Part shown: one piece after another, positions 15,540-23,095 of the stretch
Layout: each line of letters begins with the position of its first letter
Numbering within the stretch: the stretch's first letter is position 1
Source of the DNA: an uncultured Erysipelotrichaceae bacterium
GTDB lineage: Bacteria; Bacillota_I; Bacilli_A; Erysipelotrichales; Erysipelotrichaceae
Length of the DNA stretch: 32,879 nucleotides
Assembly (NCBI GenBank): GCA_934675465.1
Contig: CAKUQM010000020.1
Location: 1-32,879, forward strand
Direction: 5' to 3'
Position numbers and translations under genes: made by a program
Notes under the pieces: model-generated
Database searches by the model: none
Told to the model about the DNA's origin: nothing
The model's input: only the letters and a program-made list of their open reading frames with translations

Positions 15540-15887
15540 TTAATACGGAAAGAAGTCATCCAAATTAAAGAATAAATCAGTTGGCAAATCAAGACGATAT
15601 TTATTCCCAAAATAATTAATAAAATCGCCAGAAGGTTCTTCTTTACTCTTCTTATATTCTTCCTCTAAATCTTTCTTCATCTGTTGACGCAAAGATTCTG
15701 CTTCATCAGCATTTGCATAAACAATTCCAACCATTTTCCCGTAACAAACATAGATTTCATAGTCACCTGTTTCTGATGAAAATAAACTCGCTTCTACTTT
15801 GTTATCAAAAACCTCACATATCTCTAGATATGTATCCTTATAATGTCTTTCCTTTTCTGTAAAATAATCTGTCTTATCTTCCCACAT
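15540..15887 (-). CDS. Small acidic hypothetical protein
   Basis: 115 residues, soluble, rich in Glu and Asp, with no signal peptide or membrane segment. AAGGAGAAG precedes the ATG. The middle (ASLFSSETGDYEIYVCYGKMVG) looks like beta strands, followed by a charged helix (ADEAESLRQQMKKDLEEEYK) and a C-terminus ending in aromatic residues (LFFNLDDFFPY). It follows the SDR gene by 15 bases in the same direction and is probably cotranscribed. No family recognised. Confidence 0.65.
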   Translation of the reverse strand: MWEDKTDYFTEKERHYKDTYLEICEVFDNKVEASLFSSETGDYEIYVCYGKMVGIVYANADEAESLRQQMKKDLEEEYKKSKEEPSGDFINYFGNKYRLDLPTDLFFNLDDFFPY

Positions 15888-15902
15888 ACACTTCTCCTTT
15901 AC

Positions 15903-16685
15903 TTAACTGTTATATATCCTATCAACTATAAATAAGAACAATCTCTTAGGTAAAATCTTAGTCAACATATAAGCACATTTATACTCAAAACCAACAGAGA
16001 CTAAGGCCTTAGGATTCTTCTTATTAATTACTTTTTCAATCTCTTTAGCAACCGTCATAGGACTCTTACCATTTTGTTCATCATGTTCCATCCTAGCAAC
16101 CGACTTAGCAAGCTTATCACCATAATTATTATGACTATCTTCCTTAACCCTAGCACTTGTAAAACCGGTCTTTGTATCTCCTGGCATAATAGCTGTAACT
16201 TTAATACCACTATCCTTAAGTTCTAATCTTAAACTCTCTGAAAACAAATTAACAGCCGCTTTACTTGCAGAATATGCTGTTTGATAAGGAATAGGCACAA
16301 CAGATGCAATAGATGAAATATTGACTATATATCCTTTTGTTTCTCTTAAATAAGGAATACAAATTTGACATGTATTAAAACTAGCTAAGGTATTCACATC
16401 AAACAACATATCAGTCTTATCGTTATCAATATATTCAACAGCACCAGAAATACCCATGCCTGCATTATTAACAAGCACATCAATTCTTCCTTCTCTTCTA
16501 TATATCTCTTCCATTACACCCTTAAAAGCTTCTCTATCAGTAACATCACATTGCATACTATTAAAAGTACTTGCAACCTTTCTTCTAGACAAACCATAAA
16601 CAACATAATCTTTATTAACTAAATACTCACAAGTACACTTCCCAATACCAGAACTAGCACCAGTAACCACAACTACCCTTTTCAT
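15903..16685 (-). CDS. Short-chain dehydrogenase/reductase
   Basis: Classical SDR with an N-terminal nucleotide-binding motif TGASSGIG (residues 8-15), NNAG (73-76), and the catalytic Ser125, Tyr138 and Lys142 (YSASK). 260 residues. The C-terminal stretch (YKCAYMLTKILPKRLFLFIV) is hydrophobic and suggests membrane contact, as in the DltE/YqjQ-like SDRs that act on lipids or steroids. The start overlaps the upstream gene by 4 bases (ATGA), so the two are coupled. Substrate cannot be told from sequence. Confidence 0.9.
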   Translation of the reverse strand: MKRVVVVTGASSGIGKCTCEYLVNKDYVVYGLSRRKVASTFNSMQCDVTDREAFKGVMEEIYRREGRIDVLVNNAGMGISGAVEYIDNDKTDMLFDVNTLASFNTCQICIPYLRETKGYIVNISSIASVVPIPYQTAYSASKAAVNLFSESLRLELKDSGIKVTAIMPGDTKTGFTSARVKEDSHNNYGDKLAKSVARMEHDEQNGKSPMTVAKEIEKVINKKNPKALVSVGFEYKCAYMLTKILPKRLFLFIVDRIYNS

Positions 16686-17056
16686 TTATCCACCTTCTCA
16701 ATTATCAAATAATCCTCAAGCACCTTGATTGCCTTTACAATATCACCTGACTTTAAACCACCAACATAATCAAAGCCAATACCTGGTTCCTCACCACAAT
16801 AAACCATGGTAAAAGGAAATAACTTAGCACCAACCTCACAAGTCACAAGCTCATAGTCGCCACTTGTAATCTTTCTTTGCCAGATAGTTACTTCAACCAT
16901 GCTTCTAAAAGAAATAACAGTCATAATCATAAAGAAAAAGACTAGAAATTTCGATGTAAGATAAAATGTTAAAAAAGCACAAAAACAACCCACAATACAT
17001 CTAAGATATTGTTTCCACATTGGCGCTACAAGTTTCAGCAATTCTTTCTCATTCAT
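16682..17056 (-). CDS. Small membrane protein, unknown
   Basis: 124 residues with two close hydrophobic segments at about residues 17-50 (RCIVGCFCAFLTFYLTSKFL and VFFFMIMTVISF) and a soluble C-terminal domain containing YCGEEPGIGFDYVGGLKSGD. Read upstream of and overlapping the SDR gene. There is no Shine-Dalgarno sequence before the ATG, but TATAAT (minus strand, 17065-17070) ends 8 bases before it, so the mRNA may be leaderless. It is divergent from rho with only 26 bp between the two starts. Confidence 0.6.
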   Translation of the reverse strand: MNEKELLKLVAPMWKQYLRCIVGCFCAFLTFYLTSKFLVFFFMIMTVISFRSMVEVTIWQRKITSGDYELVTCEVGAKLFPFTMVYCGEEPGIGFDYVGGLKSGDIVKAIKVLEDYLIIEKVDK

Positions 17057-17064
17057 ATTTAATA

Positions 17065-17076
17065 ATTATATATAAT
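17065..17076. promoter_or_regulatory. Back-to-back -10 elements between rho and the divergent gene
   Basis: TATAAT at 17071-17076 on the plus strand ends 6 bases before the rho ATG. TATAAT on the minus strand at 17065-17070 ends 8 bases before the divergent ATG. Neither has a good -35 and neither gene has a Shine-Dalgarno site, so both transcripts would start at or next to the start codon. Confidence 0.5.
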
Positions 17077-17082
17077 ATAGCC

Positions 17083-18345
17083 ATGAATAAAGAAGAATTA
17101 TCAAATCTAAAAGTAAGCGAACTTAAAGAAATCGCCAAAGAAAAACAAATCGACATTGCTGGTTTAAAGAAAGATGAAATCATCTTTAAACTAACAGAAA
17201 AAGAAGAAAAGAAAACAGAAAACACATATCCAGTAGAAGGCATCCTAACTATCTTAGAAGATGGCTTTGGCTTTATAAGAAACGACAACTTCTCAAACGA
17301 TGAAGAAAACGTTTATGTCTCACCAACCTTCATCAAAAAATTTAGACTAAGACAAGGCGACTACATCAGTGGTAAGAAAAGAAACCCTAAAGACAACGAA
17401 AGATATTATTCATTAATATATATCGACAAAATCAACTACCAAACAACTGACATGATTAGAAATAGAGTAGCCTTCGAAGACCTTACTCCTATTTTCCCAA
17501 ATGAAAGAGTAAAACTAGAAAGACAAGGCGAATCTCTAGCTATGAGAGTAGTTGATTTAATGGCACCTATTGGTAAGGGTCAAAGAGGACTTATTGTATC
17601 TCCTCCTAAGGCTGGTAAAACTACTATCCTAAAAGACATGGCTCTATCGATCTTAAGATCATGCCCTAAGGCTCATCTAATTATTCTATTAATTGATGAA
17701 AGACCTGAAGAAGTTACAGACATTAAAGAAATCATTAAAGGTGATAATGTTGAAATCTTCTACTCAACATTTGATGAACAACCTCAAAGACATAAATATG
17801 TCTCTGAAATGACTATTGAACACGCTAAAAGATTAGTTGAAGTAGGAGAAGATGTCTTCATTCTTTTAGACTCAATCACAAGATTATCAAGAGCCTACAA
17901 CCTAACCGAAACATCATCTGGCAAAACTCTATCAGGTGGTCTAGATCCTAATGCCCTATATATGCCAAAGCGATTCTTTGGAGCTGCTAGAAACACTAAA
18001 GAAAAAGGCTCTCTTACAATACTAGCTACAGCACTTATAGACACTGGTAGTAAGATGGATGATGTCATCTATGAAGAATTTAAGGGTACTGGTAATATGG
18101 AACTTGTCTTGTCAAGAAAACTTCAAGAAAGAAGACTATTCCCTGCCATTGACATTATGAAATCAGGAACCAGAAGAGAAGACTTGCTGTTAAATAAGAA
18201 AGAACTTGAAGCTACTAACATCATCCATAGAGACCTAGTATCTTATATGAGAGATGATCGTGTTGATTCTTTAATTTCTCTATTTATTAAAACTAGAAAC
18301 AATGATGATTTGGTAGAACAAGTTGTCGCTAATAAAGGCTTTTAA
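17083..18345 (+). CDS. rho: Transcription termination factor Rho
   Basis: Hexameric RNA helicase that ends transcription at Rho-dependent sites. The start at 17083 (MNKEELSNLKVSELKEIAKE) gives 420 residues, the family's usual length; a frame extended to 17020 reads antisense to the neighbour and lacks family similarity. Residues 5-40 are the helical N-terminal domain, 50-120 the cold-shock RNA-binding fold (GFGFIRND), Walker A SPPKAGKTT at about 173-181, Walker B LIILLIDE at about 199-206, and the ring-closing part with TALIDTGSKMDD and FKGTGNMEL. The absence of a Shine-Dalgarno sequence next to a TATAAT suggests leaderless translation. Followed by a strong terminator. Confidence 0.95.
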   Translation: MNKEELSNLKVSELKEIAKEKQIDIAGLKKDEIIFKLTEKEEKKTENTYPVEGILTILEDGFGFIRNDNFSNDEENVYVSPTFIKKFRLRQGDYISGKKRNPKDNERYYSLIYIDKINYQTTDMIRNRVAFEDLTPIFPNERVKLERQGESLAMRVVDLMAPIGKGQRGLIVSPPKAGKTTILKDMALSILRSCPKAHLIILLIDERPEEVTDIKEIIKGDNVEIFYSTFDEQPQRHKYVSEMTIEHAKRLVEVGEDVFILLDSITRLSRAYNLTETSSGKTLSGGLDPNALYMPKRFFGAARNTKEKGSLTILATALIDTGSKMDDVIYEEFKGTGNMELVLSRKLQERRLFPAIDIMKSGTRREDLLLNKKELEATNIIHRDLVSYMRDDRVDSLISLFIKTRNNDDLVEQVVANKGF

Positions 18346-18369
18346 CTTTCGAACATTATAGTTACAAAA

Positions 18370-18418
18370 ACATGGCTGATATCCTTTATTTATAAGGGTT
18401 TCAGCCATGTTTTAATTT
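18370..18418 (+). terminator. Terminator after rho
   Basis: ACATGGCTGA (18370-18379) pairs perfectly with TCAGCCATGT (18401-18410), with an inner CCTT/AAGG stem, followed by TTTAATTT. It stands between the convergent rho and EcsC-family genes. Confidence 0.85.
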
Positions 18419-18448
18419 GATTATTTTATGTAGTATACTGTTATATTT

Positions 18449-19597
18449 TTACTGTTTCTCAACAACTTCAACATCAACTATATCAATCAAACCGTTTTCT
18501 TCTTTATAGTTTTTATTGCTTAAGATAGTATCTTGCAAAGATTCTTTCAATTTTACACAACATGGTTTGAATGATAAATAAGTTAATCCGCCACCAATCA
18601 CTCCACCAACAACTGGTATTGATTTCTTAAAGAAGCCAGCAAATATTTCTTTAGTCATTCGAACATTAAACCAGTTTGCAACGCTCTTAACGATAGGATA
18701 AATTGTTCCTTTTGTAAGTGCTGTTCTCATCAGTTTCTTTTCAACGCCAAGTCCTAAACCTTTCGCAATTGATTTTAATGCATTATTGGCTCCAACAACT
18801 CCATACATTGTCCCAAAACACACTATTAATATATTAATAGTTTCCGAATCAAATTTTGATTCTTTTTCATTAACATCAATTTCAGGAAAGCCATATAGAT
18901 ATAACAATTCTTGAGTTGCTCTTAACATGTAACCATAATATTGCACAATATCCGCAGGAATTGTTGCAAGCATCGCTGCGCCACCTGGCATACTTAACGC
19001 TGTAGAAATTCCAGATACACCTCTTCTTTCATGTTCAATTACTTGATCAGCAATTTCATCAATATCTTTAGGTTTTATCCCTGCACTCATTGGATTTGTT
19101 CTTATCGCTTCATCGATCATTTCTTGTGGATAACGTTTCAATAATTCTTTTTGTAAGAAATTAGCTCTATTGATTTTGATACCTGGAACACGCAATCCCT
19201 TAACAATTACATCCTCAATATCAATTTCGCCATTTCCATTTTCATCCATGAAATTCACAACTTCATTCTTAGCTTTTGCAGCAATCTCAGTAGTTTTATC
19301 CTTTGCCACTGTAGCTGCTTTTTTAATATTTTCCTCTGTCTTCTTCGCAAGCTCTTGATAATCAACATTCTTAACTTGATCAGCTACTTTTGAACCAGTT
19401 TCACTTATCACCTTGCCTGCTTTGGAAGTAGCTTTTGAGATTTTATCTGTAACATCTTCGAATTTATCTGCAATCCCTCCAGCCCTATCCAATGTTGAAT
19501 CCAAAGTATCAGCTAACCCCCTTAGACTATCACTAAATCTTTTCTTTTCTGTTGTTTTAGAATCATCTAAACCATCATTTTCATTTTTCTTTGTCAT
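18449..19597 (-). CDS. EcsC family protein with an EF-hand-like loop
   Basis: 382 residues. From about 140 to 370 it matches the EcsC family (GGAAMLATIPADIVQYYGYM, YLYGFPEIDV), whose function is poorly known; members are membrane-associated. Residues 25-115 are a lysine- and alanine-rich amphipathic helix. Residues 118-129 (DENGNGEIDIED) have the spacing of an EF-hand or dockerin-type calcium loop, with Asn at two of the ligand positions. A glycine-rich stretch near 325 (VVGGVIGGGLTYLSF) could be a membrane hairpin. AAAGGAGAGGG precedes the ATG; a TATAAT at 19633-19638 (minus) is a possible -10. It stands alone between the terminator and the ABC transporter operon. Confidence 0.8.
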   Translation of the reverse strand: MTKKNENDGLDDSKTTEKKRFSDSLRGLADTLDSTLDRAGGIADKFEDVTDKISKATSKAGKVISETGSKVADQVKNVDYQELAKKTEENIKKAATVAKDKTTEIAAKAKNEVVNFMDENGNGEIDIEDVIVKGLRVPGIKINRANFLQKELLKRYPQEMIDEAIRTNPMSAGIKPKDIDEIADQVIEHERRGVSGISTALSMPGGAAMLATIPADIVQYYGYMLRATQELLYLYGFPEIDVNEKESKFDSETINILIVCFGTMYGVVGANNALKSIAKGLGLGVEKKLMRTALTKGTIYPIVKSVANWFNVRMTKEIFAGFFKKSIPVVGGVIGGGLTYLSFKPCCVKLKESLQDTILSNKNYKEENGLIDIVDVEVVEKQ

Positions 19598-19689
19598 TAT
19601 TCCCTCTCCTTTTAGAAGCCTTGTCTAATACTATTATATCTTTTATTAAACAAGTTGATCTTCACATTAGAAGCTGTAATTTTCGCGAA

Positions 19690-20478
19690 TCATTCTTCAA
19701 GTATCAATCGATCATCATTAAGTGATTCCTTAAATACACTCAACAATTCATTTAGATCCATATTCTTCTTTGTTGTTTCATCAAGTTCCTTAATAATCCT
19801 ACCTTTATTCATAATCAAAGTACGATTACCAGTAGCTAGCGCCATCTTAAGATTATGAGTAATCATCAAACAAGTAATCCTATTCTCCTTAACAATTCTT
19901 TCGGTTAAGTCCATAATCTTATCAGCCATAATAGGATCTAAGGCAGCAGTATGTTCATCCAACAACAAGACCTTAGGAGGCACAATAGTTGCCATCAAAA
20001 GCGTTAAAGCCTGTCTTTGGCCACCTGATAATAAACCAACCTTAGTATCCATTCTATCTTCTAAATTCAAATCTAATTTCTTAAGCTCTTCTTTAAAAAA
20101 CTTTTCATCTTTCTTACTAATACAAGAGAAGATTTTCTTATTCTTATCAGCCCTCATATAAGCTAAAGCTAAATTCTCTTTAATTGTCATATGAGGTGCG
20201 CTACCTCTTAATGGATCTTGAAACAACCTTCCAATATACTTACTTCTTTGATAATCAGCCCTTTTTGTAATATCGATACCATCAAGAATAATACTTCCCT
20301 TATCTAATTTAAAATCACCTGAAATTGAATTAAACAAGGTTGACTTGCCTGCACCATTAGAACCAATTATCGTAATAAAATCACCAGTATTAACATCCAA
20401 ATTAATATCACTTAAAGCCAACTTCTCATTAACCGTCCCTATTGAAAAAGTCTTACTTATATTATCAATCTTCAACAT
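19690..20478 (-). CDS. trpZ: Tryptophan-type ABC transporter ATP-binding protein
   Basis: ATPase subunit of the importer encoded upstream. Walker A GSNGAGKST at about residues 39-47, Q-loop in RLFQDP, signature LLSGGQRQALTLLMAT, Walker B VLLLDEHTAALDP, and H-loop His in MITHNLKMAL. The DEHTAALDP form is typical of this amino-acid subfamily. 262 residues. Its start overlaps the permease stop by 7 bases. Together with the PF04392-type binding protein and the T-box leader it matches the trpXYZ transporter of Firmicutes. The specificity is inferred from that match. Confidence 0.75.
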   Translation of the reverse strand: MLKIDNISKTFSIGTVNEKLALSDINLDVNTGDFITIIGSNGAGKSTLFNSISGDFKLDKGSIILDGIDITKRADYQRSKYIGRLFQDPLRGSAPHMTIKENLALAYMRADKNKKIFSCISKKDEKFFKEELKKLDLNLEDRMDTKVGLLSGGQRQALTLLMATIVPPKVLLLDEHTAALDPIMADKIMDLTERIVKENRITCLMITHNLKMALATGNRTLIMNKGRIIKELDETTKKNMDLNELLSVFKESLNDDRLILEE

Positions 20479-21320
20479 AAAGCCTTCTTTCTATCCTTTA
20501 AATAAGGAAGCGCTATAGCTAATGTAATTATTAACGCCGTCATCAACTTCAAACACTCAATCGGAATAATATGCGTCTGTAAGATAAAGGCATAAACCAA
20601 ACGATAAATGATATTACCAATTAAACACGCAATGATATTTCTAGTAATCGACTTCTTACCATTAATAAGTGTTTCACCAATAATCAAAGTAGCTAAACCA
20701 ATTGTCACAATACCATTTCCTGCATTAATATCAGCACTCTTTTGAAGCTGACCTGCTAAAGCACCGCCTAGTCCTGTCAACATATTAGACATTACTAAAC
20801 CAATAAGAATGCAAGCCTTAGGATTAATAGAAGATGCCGCTACCATATCGATATTATCTCCTGTTGCCCTAATTGAAAGGCCAAGTCTTGTTGATAAGAA
20901 ATATCTTAAGAGAATCATTACTACAATTGCAATCATTATTAGTAAAATCAATTTATTTCCATTAAATATCGTCTTATTTCTAAGTATTGAAATATTAGAA
21001 CTAAAGCCCATAACCATTAGGTTAATTGTATATAAAGCAGTATTAGTGATAATTCCTGCAAGAATTGATGGAACACCTAATTTAGTTTGAAGTAAGGCAG
21101 TAACTAAACCCGCTAAACCACCTGATACCATCCCCAATAATATTCCAAGTAGGGGATGGTTATTAAGTGTACAAACAATAGAAACACACATCCCCAAGAC
21201 AAAACATCCATCGGTTGTAAGATCTGCTATATCTAAAATCCTAAAACTTAGAAACAAAGCTAGTGCTACAAAAGAATAAACACAAGCCAACTCTAAAGCT
21301 GTTTCAATAATATATGACAT
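20472..21320 (-). CDS. trpY: Tryptophan-type ABC transporter permease
   Basis: Membrane permease of the same family as LivH/LivM-like proteins: 282 residues with eight or so hydrophobic segments and the pattern DLTTDGCFVLGM early and LIIGETLINGKKSITRNI late. GGALAGQLQKSADINAGNG, near residue 205, is a conserved cytoplasmic or pore loop in this group. The gene lies between the binding protein (2-base gap) and the ATPase (7-base overlap) in one operon. Confidence 0.75.
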   Translation of the reverse strand: MSYIIETALELACVYSFVALALFLSFRILDIADLTTDGCFVLGMCVSIVCTLNNHPLLGILLGMVSGGLAGLVTALLQTKLGVPSILAGIITNTALYTINLMVMGFSSNISILRNKTIFNGNKLILLIMIAIVVMILLRYFLSTRLGLSIRATGDNIDMVAASSINPKACILIGLVMSNMLTGLGGALAGQLQKSADINAGNGIVTIGLATLIIGETLINGKKSITRNIIACLIGNIIYRLVYAFILQTHIIPIECLKLMTALIITLAIALPYLKDRKKALC

Positions 21321-21322
21321 GA

Positions 21323-22291
21323 TTAATCCTTAATAGTTGTTACTTCAACAATCTCGCCAAAATCCAAGAAGATATCTGGTGAAATGCCCAAACTTTCACA
21401 CACATCAGTATTAACAGTAATAACACCACCTGGAACTACTTCATAATCTTTAACTTCACCACCAGTCATAATGCTATAAGCCAAATCAGCAGTTAACTTA
21501 CCAAGCTCTGTATAATTAACGCCACATGTCACAAAAGCACCACTCTTCACAAAAGAATCAGCACCTGTATAATGAGGAATCTTAGCATCCATGAAATCTT
21601 GAGCAATTGTTAATTCACTTGCCATAACCACATTATCAGTAGGTGTAAATACCGCATCTACCTTACTTGCGATAAGCGAAGTTGCTGCCTGTTTAATCTC
21701 ATCATCAGTATTGCCAGTAGCCTCAACAATCTCTATTCCCTTATCTTTCAAATAAGCTTTTGCCTCATCAATAGACTTCTTACTATTAGCCTCAGACATT
21801 GAATACAACAAGCCAACCTTTTTAATGTCTGGATTCACCTTAAACATCATTTCCATAATCTGCTTAGTATTAAGGGCATCTGATGTACCTGTTACATAAT
21901 CAATATCAGTTAAACTAGCAGTTTCAGGATCAGATATTGCCGCAAAAACAACTGGAATATCACCATCAGAAACAAGTGCCATCGTTTGTGCTGCAAGTGT
22001 TGCGATAGGCACTATTACATCAACGCCATCACTTCTTACCCCAGAACCAATTTGTTGAAGAACAGATTGATCGTTTTGACCTGAATAAACACTTCCATAA
22101 TCAATGCTTACACCATCTCTTTGACTAATCACATCAAATTCATCACAAATAGCCTTCGCAATTTCATCAAGAGATTCATGATCAAGTTGCTTAACAACAG
22201 CCACCTTATAGCCATCATCAGCCTTTTTTGAACAACCTAGTAATGTAACTAACAACATAGCTACAAAGAATAAAGAAATAATTTTTTTCAT
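21323..22291 (-). CDS. trpX: Tryptophan-type ABC transporter substrate-binding lipoprotein
   Basis: Lipoprotein of the ABC_sub_bind family (PF04392 type). The signal peptide ends in LLGC. The mature part has VAVVKQLDHESLDEI at the start, PIATLAAQTMA, VFAAISDPE, PTDNVVMASELTIAQ and YTGADSFVKSGAFVTCGVNY, which together are diagnostic for this family. 322 residues. AAGGAGG precedes the ATG. The T-box terminator lies about 47 bases upstream, so amino-acid starvation should turn the operon on. Members are known or predicted to carry tryptophan, with tyrosine as an alternative. Confidence 0.8.
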   Translation of the reverse strand: MKKIISLFFVAMLLVTLLGCSKKADDGYKVAVVKQLDHESLDEIAKAICDEFDVISQRDGVSIDYGSVYSGQNDQSVLQQIGSGVRSDGVDVIVPIATLAAQTMALVSDGDIPVVFAAISDPETASLTDIDYVTGTSDALNTKQIMEMMFKVNPDIKKVGLLYSMSEANSKKSIDEAKAYLKDKGIEIVEATGNTDDEIKQAATSLIASKVDAVFTPTDNVVMASELTIAQDFMDAKIPHYTGADSFVKSGAFVTCGVNYTELGKLTADLAYSIMTGGEVKDYEVVPGGVITVNTDVCESLGISPDIFLDFGEIVEVTTIKD

Positions 22292-22338
22292 GTGATTTTA
22301 CCTCCTTCTTATCTGCATTTCCTCAAGTGTGGATAAAC

Positions 22339-22590
22339 AAAAAAACACCTATCCCAAAGGACAAGCGTTATAACCTGCGGTACCACCTTAATTAGAAGTA
22401 AAACTTCTCTCTTAATGAAAATGCAATCACATTTCCTGCCTTGTAACGCTAGCATCGCGTCTGGAAGTACTCACAAAAATGTTTTCATCCAGCCCTCTTG
22501 GGCCCATTTGCATAGCGCACATTCTGTCAATTTCCACCATCATGACTCTCTTTAAGCAGCTCTCTATGTTTGATTTCCCAATCAACGGTT
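22339..22590 (-). promoter_or_regulatory. T-box leader of the trpXYZ-type operon
   Basis: On the minus strand the T-box core AAGGTGGTACCGC (22377-22389) is perfect. It is followed by a terminator in which ACGCTTGTCC pairs with GGATAGGTGT (22345-22368), then seven T. Upstream lie AGAGAGTC and GGTGGAAA as in stem I. Uncharged tRNA should bind and prevent termination. The specifier cannot be fixed with certainty: a TGG (Trp) triplet at 22489-22491 is a candidate that fits the operon, but the alignment of stem I leaves other triplets, such as GAG just upstream, possible. Confidence 0.85.
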
Positions 22591-22624
22591 TTTTTATAAT
22601 TCAAATATACGACTAATAAATTAA

Positions 22625-23095
22625 TTAATCAATATCAACATAAATAACTTCATTATCTACATGCTTATATACTTCTTTTAAGTTACTAGTAGGCATCTCA
22701 AAACTCTCGGTAGGAATACCAGCACTACAAATATACTTATCGAAATTAAAGATACGATTATCTACAATATAACCTACCTCTTTAGGATAAGGGAATGGTG
22801 CAGCACAACCAGCCTCATAACCTGCAATATCCATAAGTTCTTCCCTTGAGGCAATACTTGTCTTCTCACCTAATATTTCCTTAAAGAATTTACGATCAAA
22901 GCTAACGCCTTCATAAGTAATAAAAGAATAATACTTACCAGACTTAGTCTTAATAAACAAACACTTTGATTCTTGTCCCGTTAGATTAAACTGTTGATCA
23001 ACTCTATAAGCAGCTTCATAATCTAAAACTGGCTCATGTTCTATATATCTAAATTCTAAATTTAATGATTCTAATATCTTTCCACTTTCTTGCAT
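22625..23095 (-). CDS. YbaK/PrdX-type aminoacyl-tRNA editing protein
   Basis: 156-residue stand-alone editing domain of the YbaK/ProX family that hydrolyses mischarged tRNAs, such as Ala-tRNA(Pro) or Cys-tRNA(Pro). Seen: the conserved CLFIKTKSGKYYSFITYEG stretch with the catalytic-type lysine, and the GCAAPFPYP and SAGIPTESFEM motifs that resemble the PrdX branch. GAGGTG precedes the ATG. The start lies inside the end of the upstream alpha-glucosidase gene (25-base overlap in another frame), so it is translated from the same message. Exact substrate unknown. Confidence 0.8.
   Translation of the reverse strand: MQESGKILESLNLEFRYIEHEPVLDYEAAYRVDQQFNLTGQESKCLFIKTKSGKYYSFITYEGVSFDRKFFKEILGEKTSIASREELMDIAGYEAGCAAPFPYPKEVGYIVDNRIFNFDKYICSAGIPTESFEMPTSNLKEVYKHVDNEVIYVDID

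Noticed and set aside
17020..17082. Upstream extension of rho by 21 codons
   Set aside because: It reads antisense to the start of the divergent gene, has no ribosome-binding site and no similarity to Rho N-termini.
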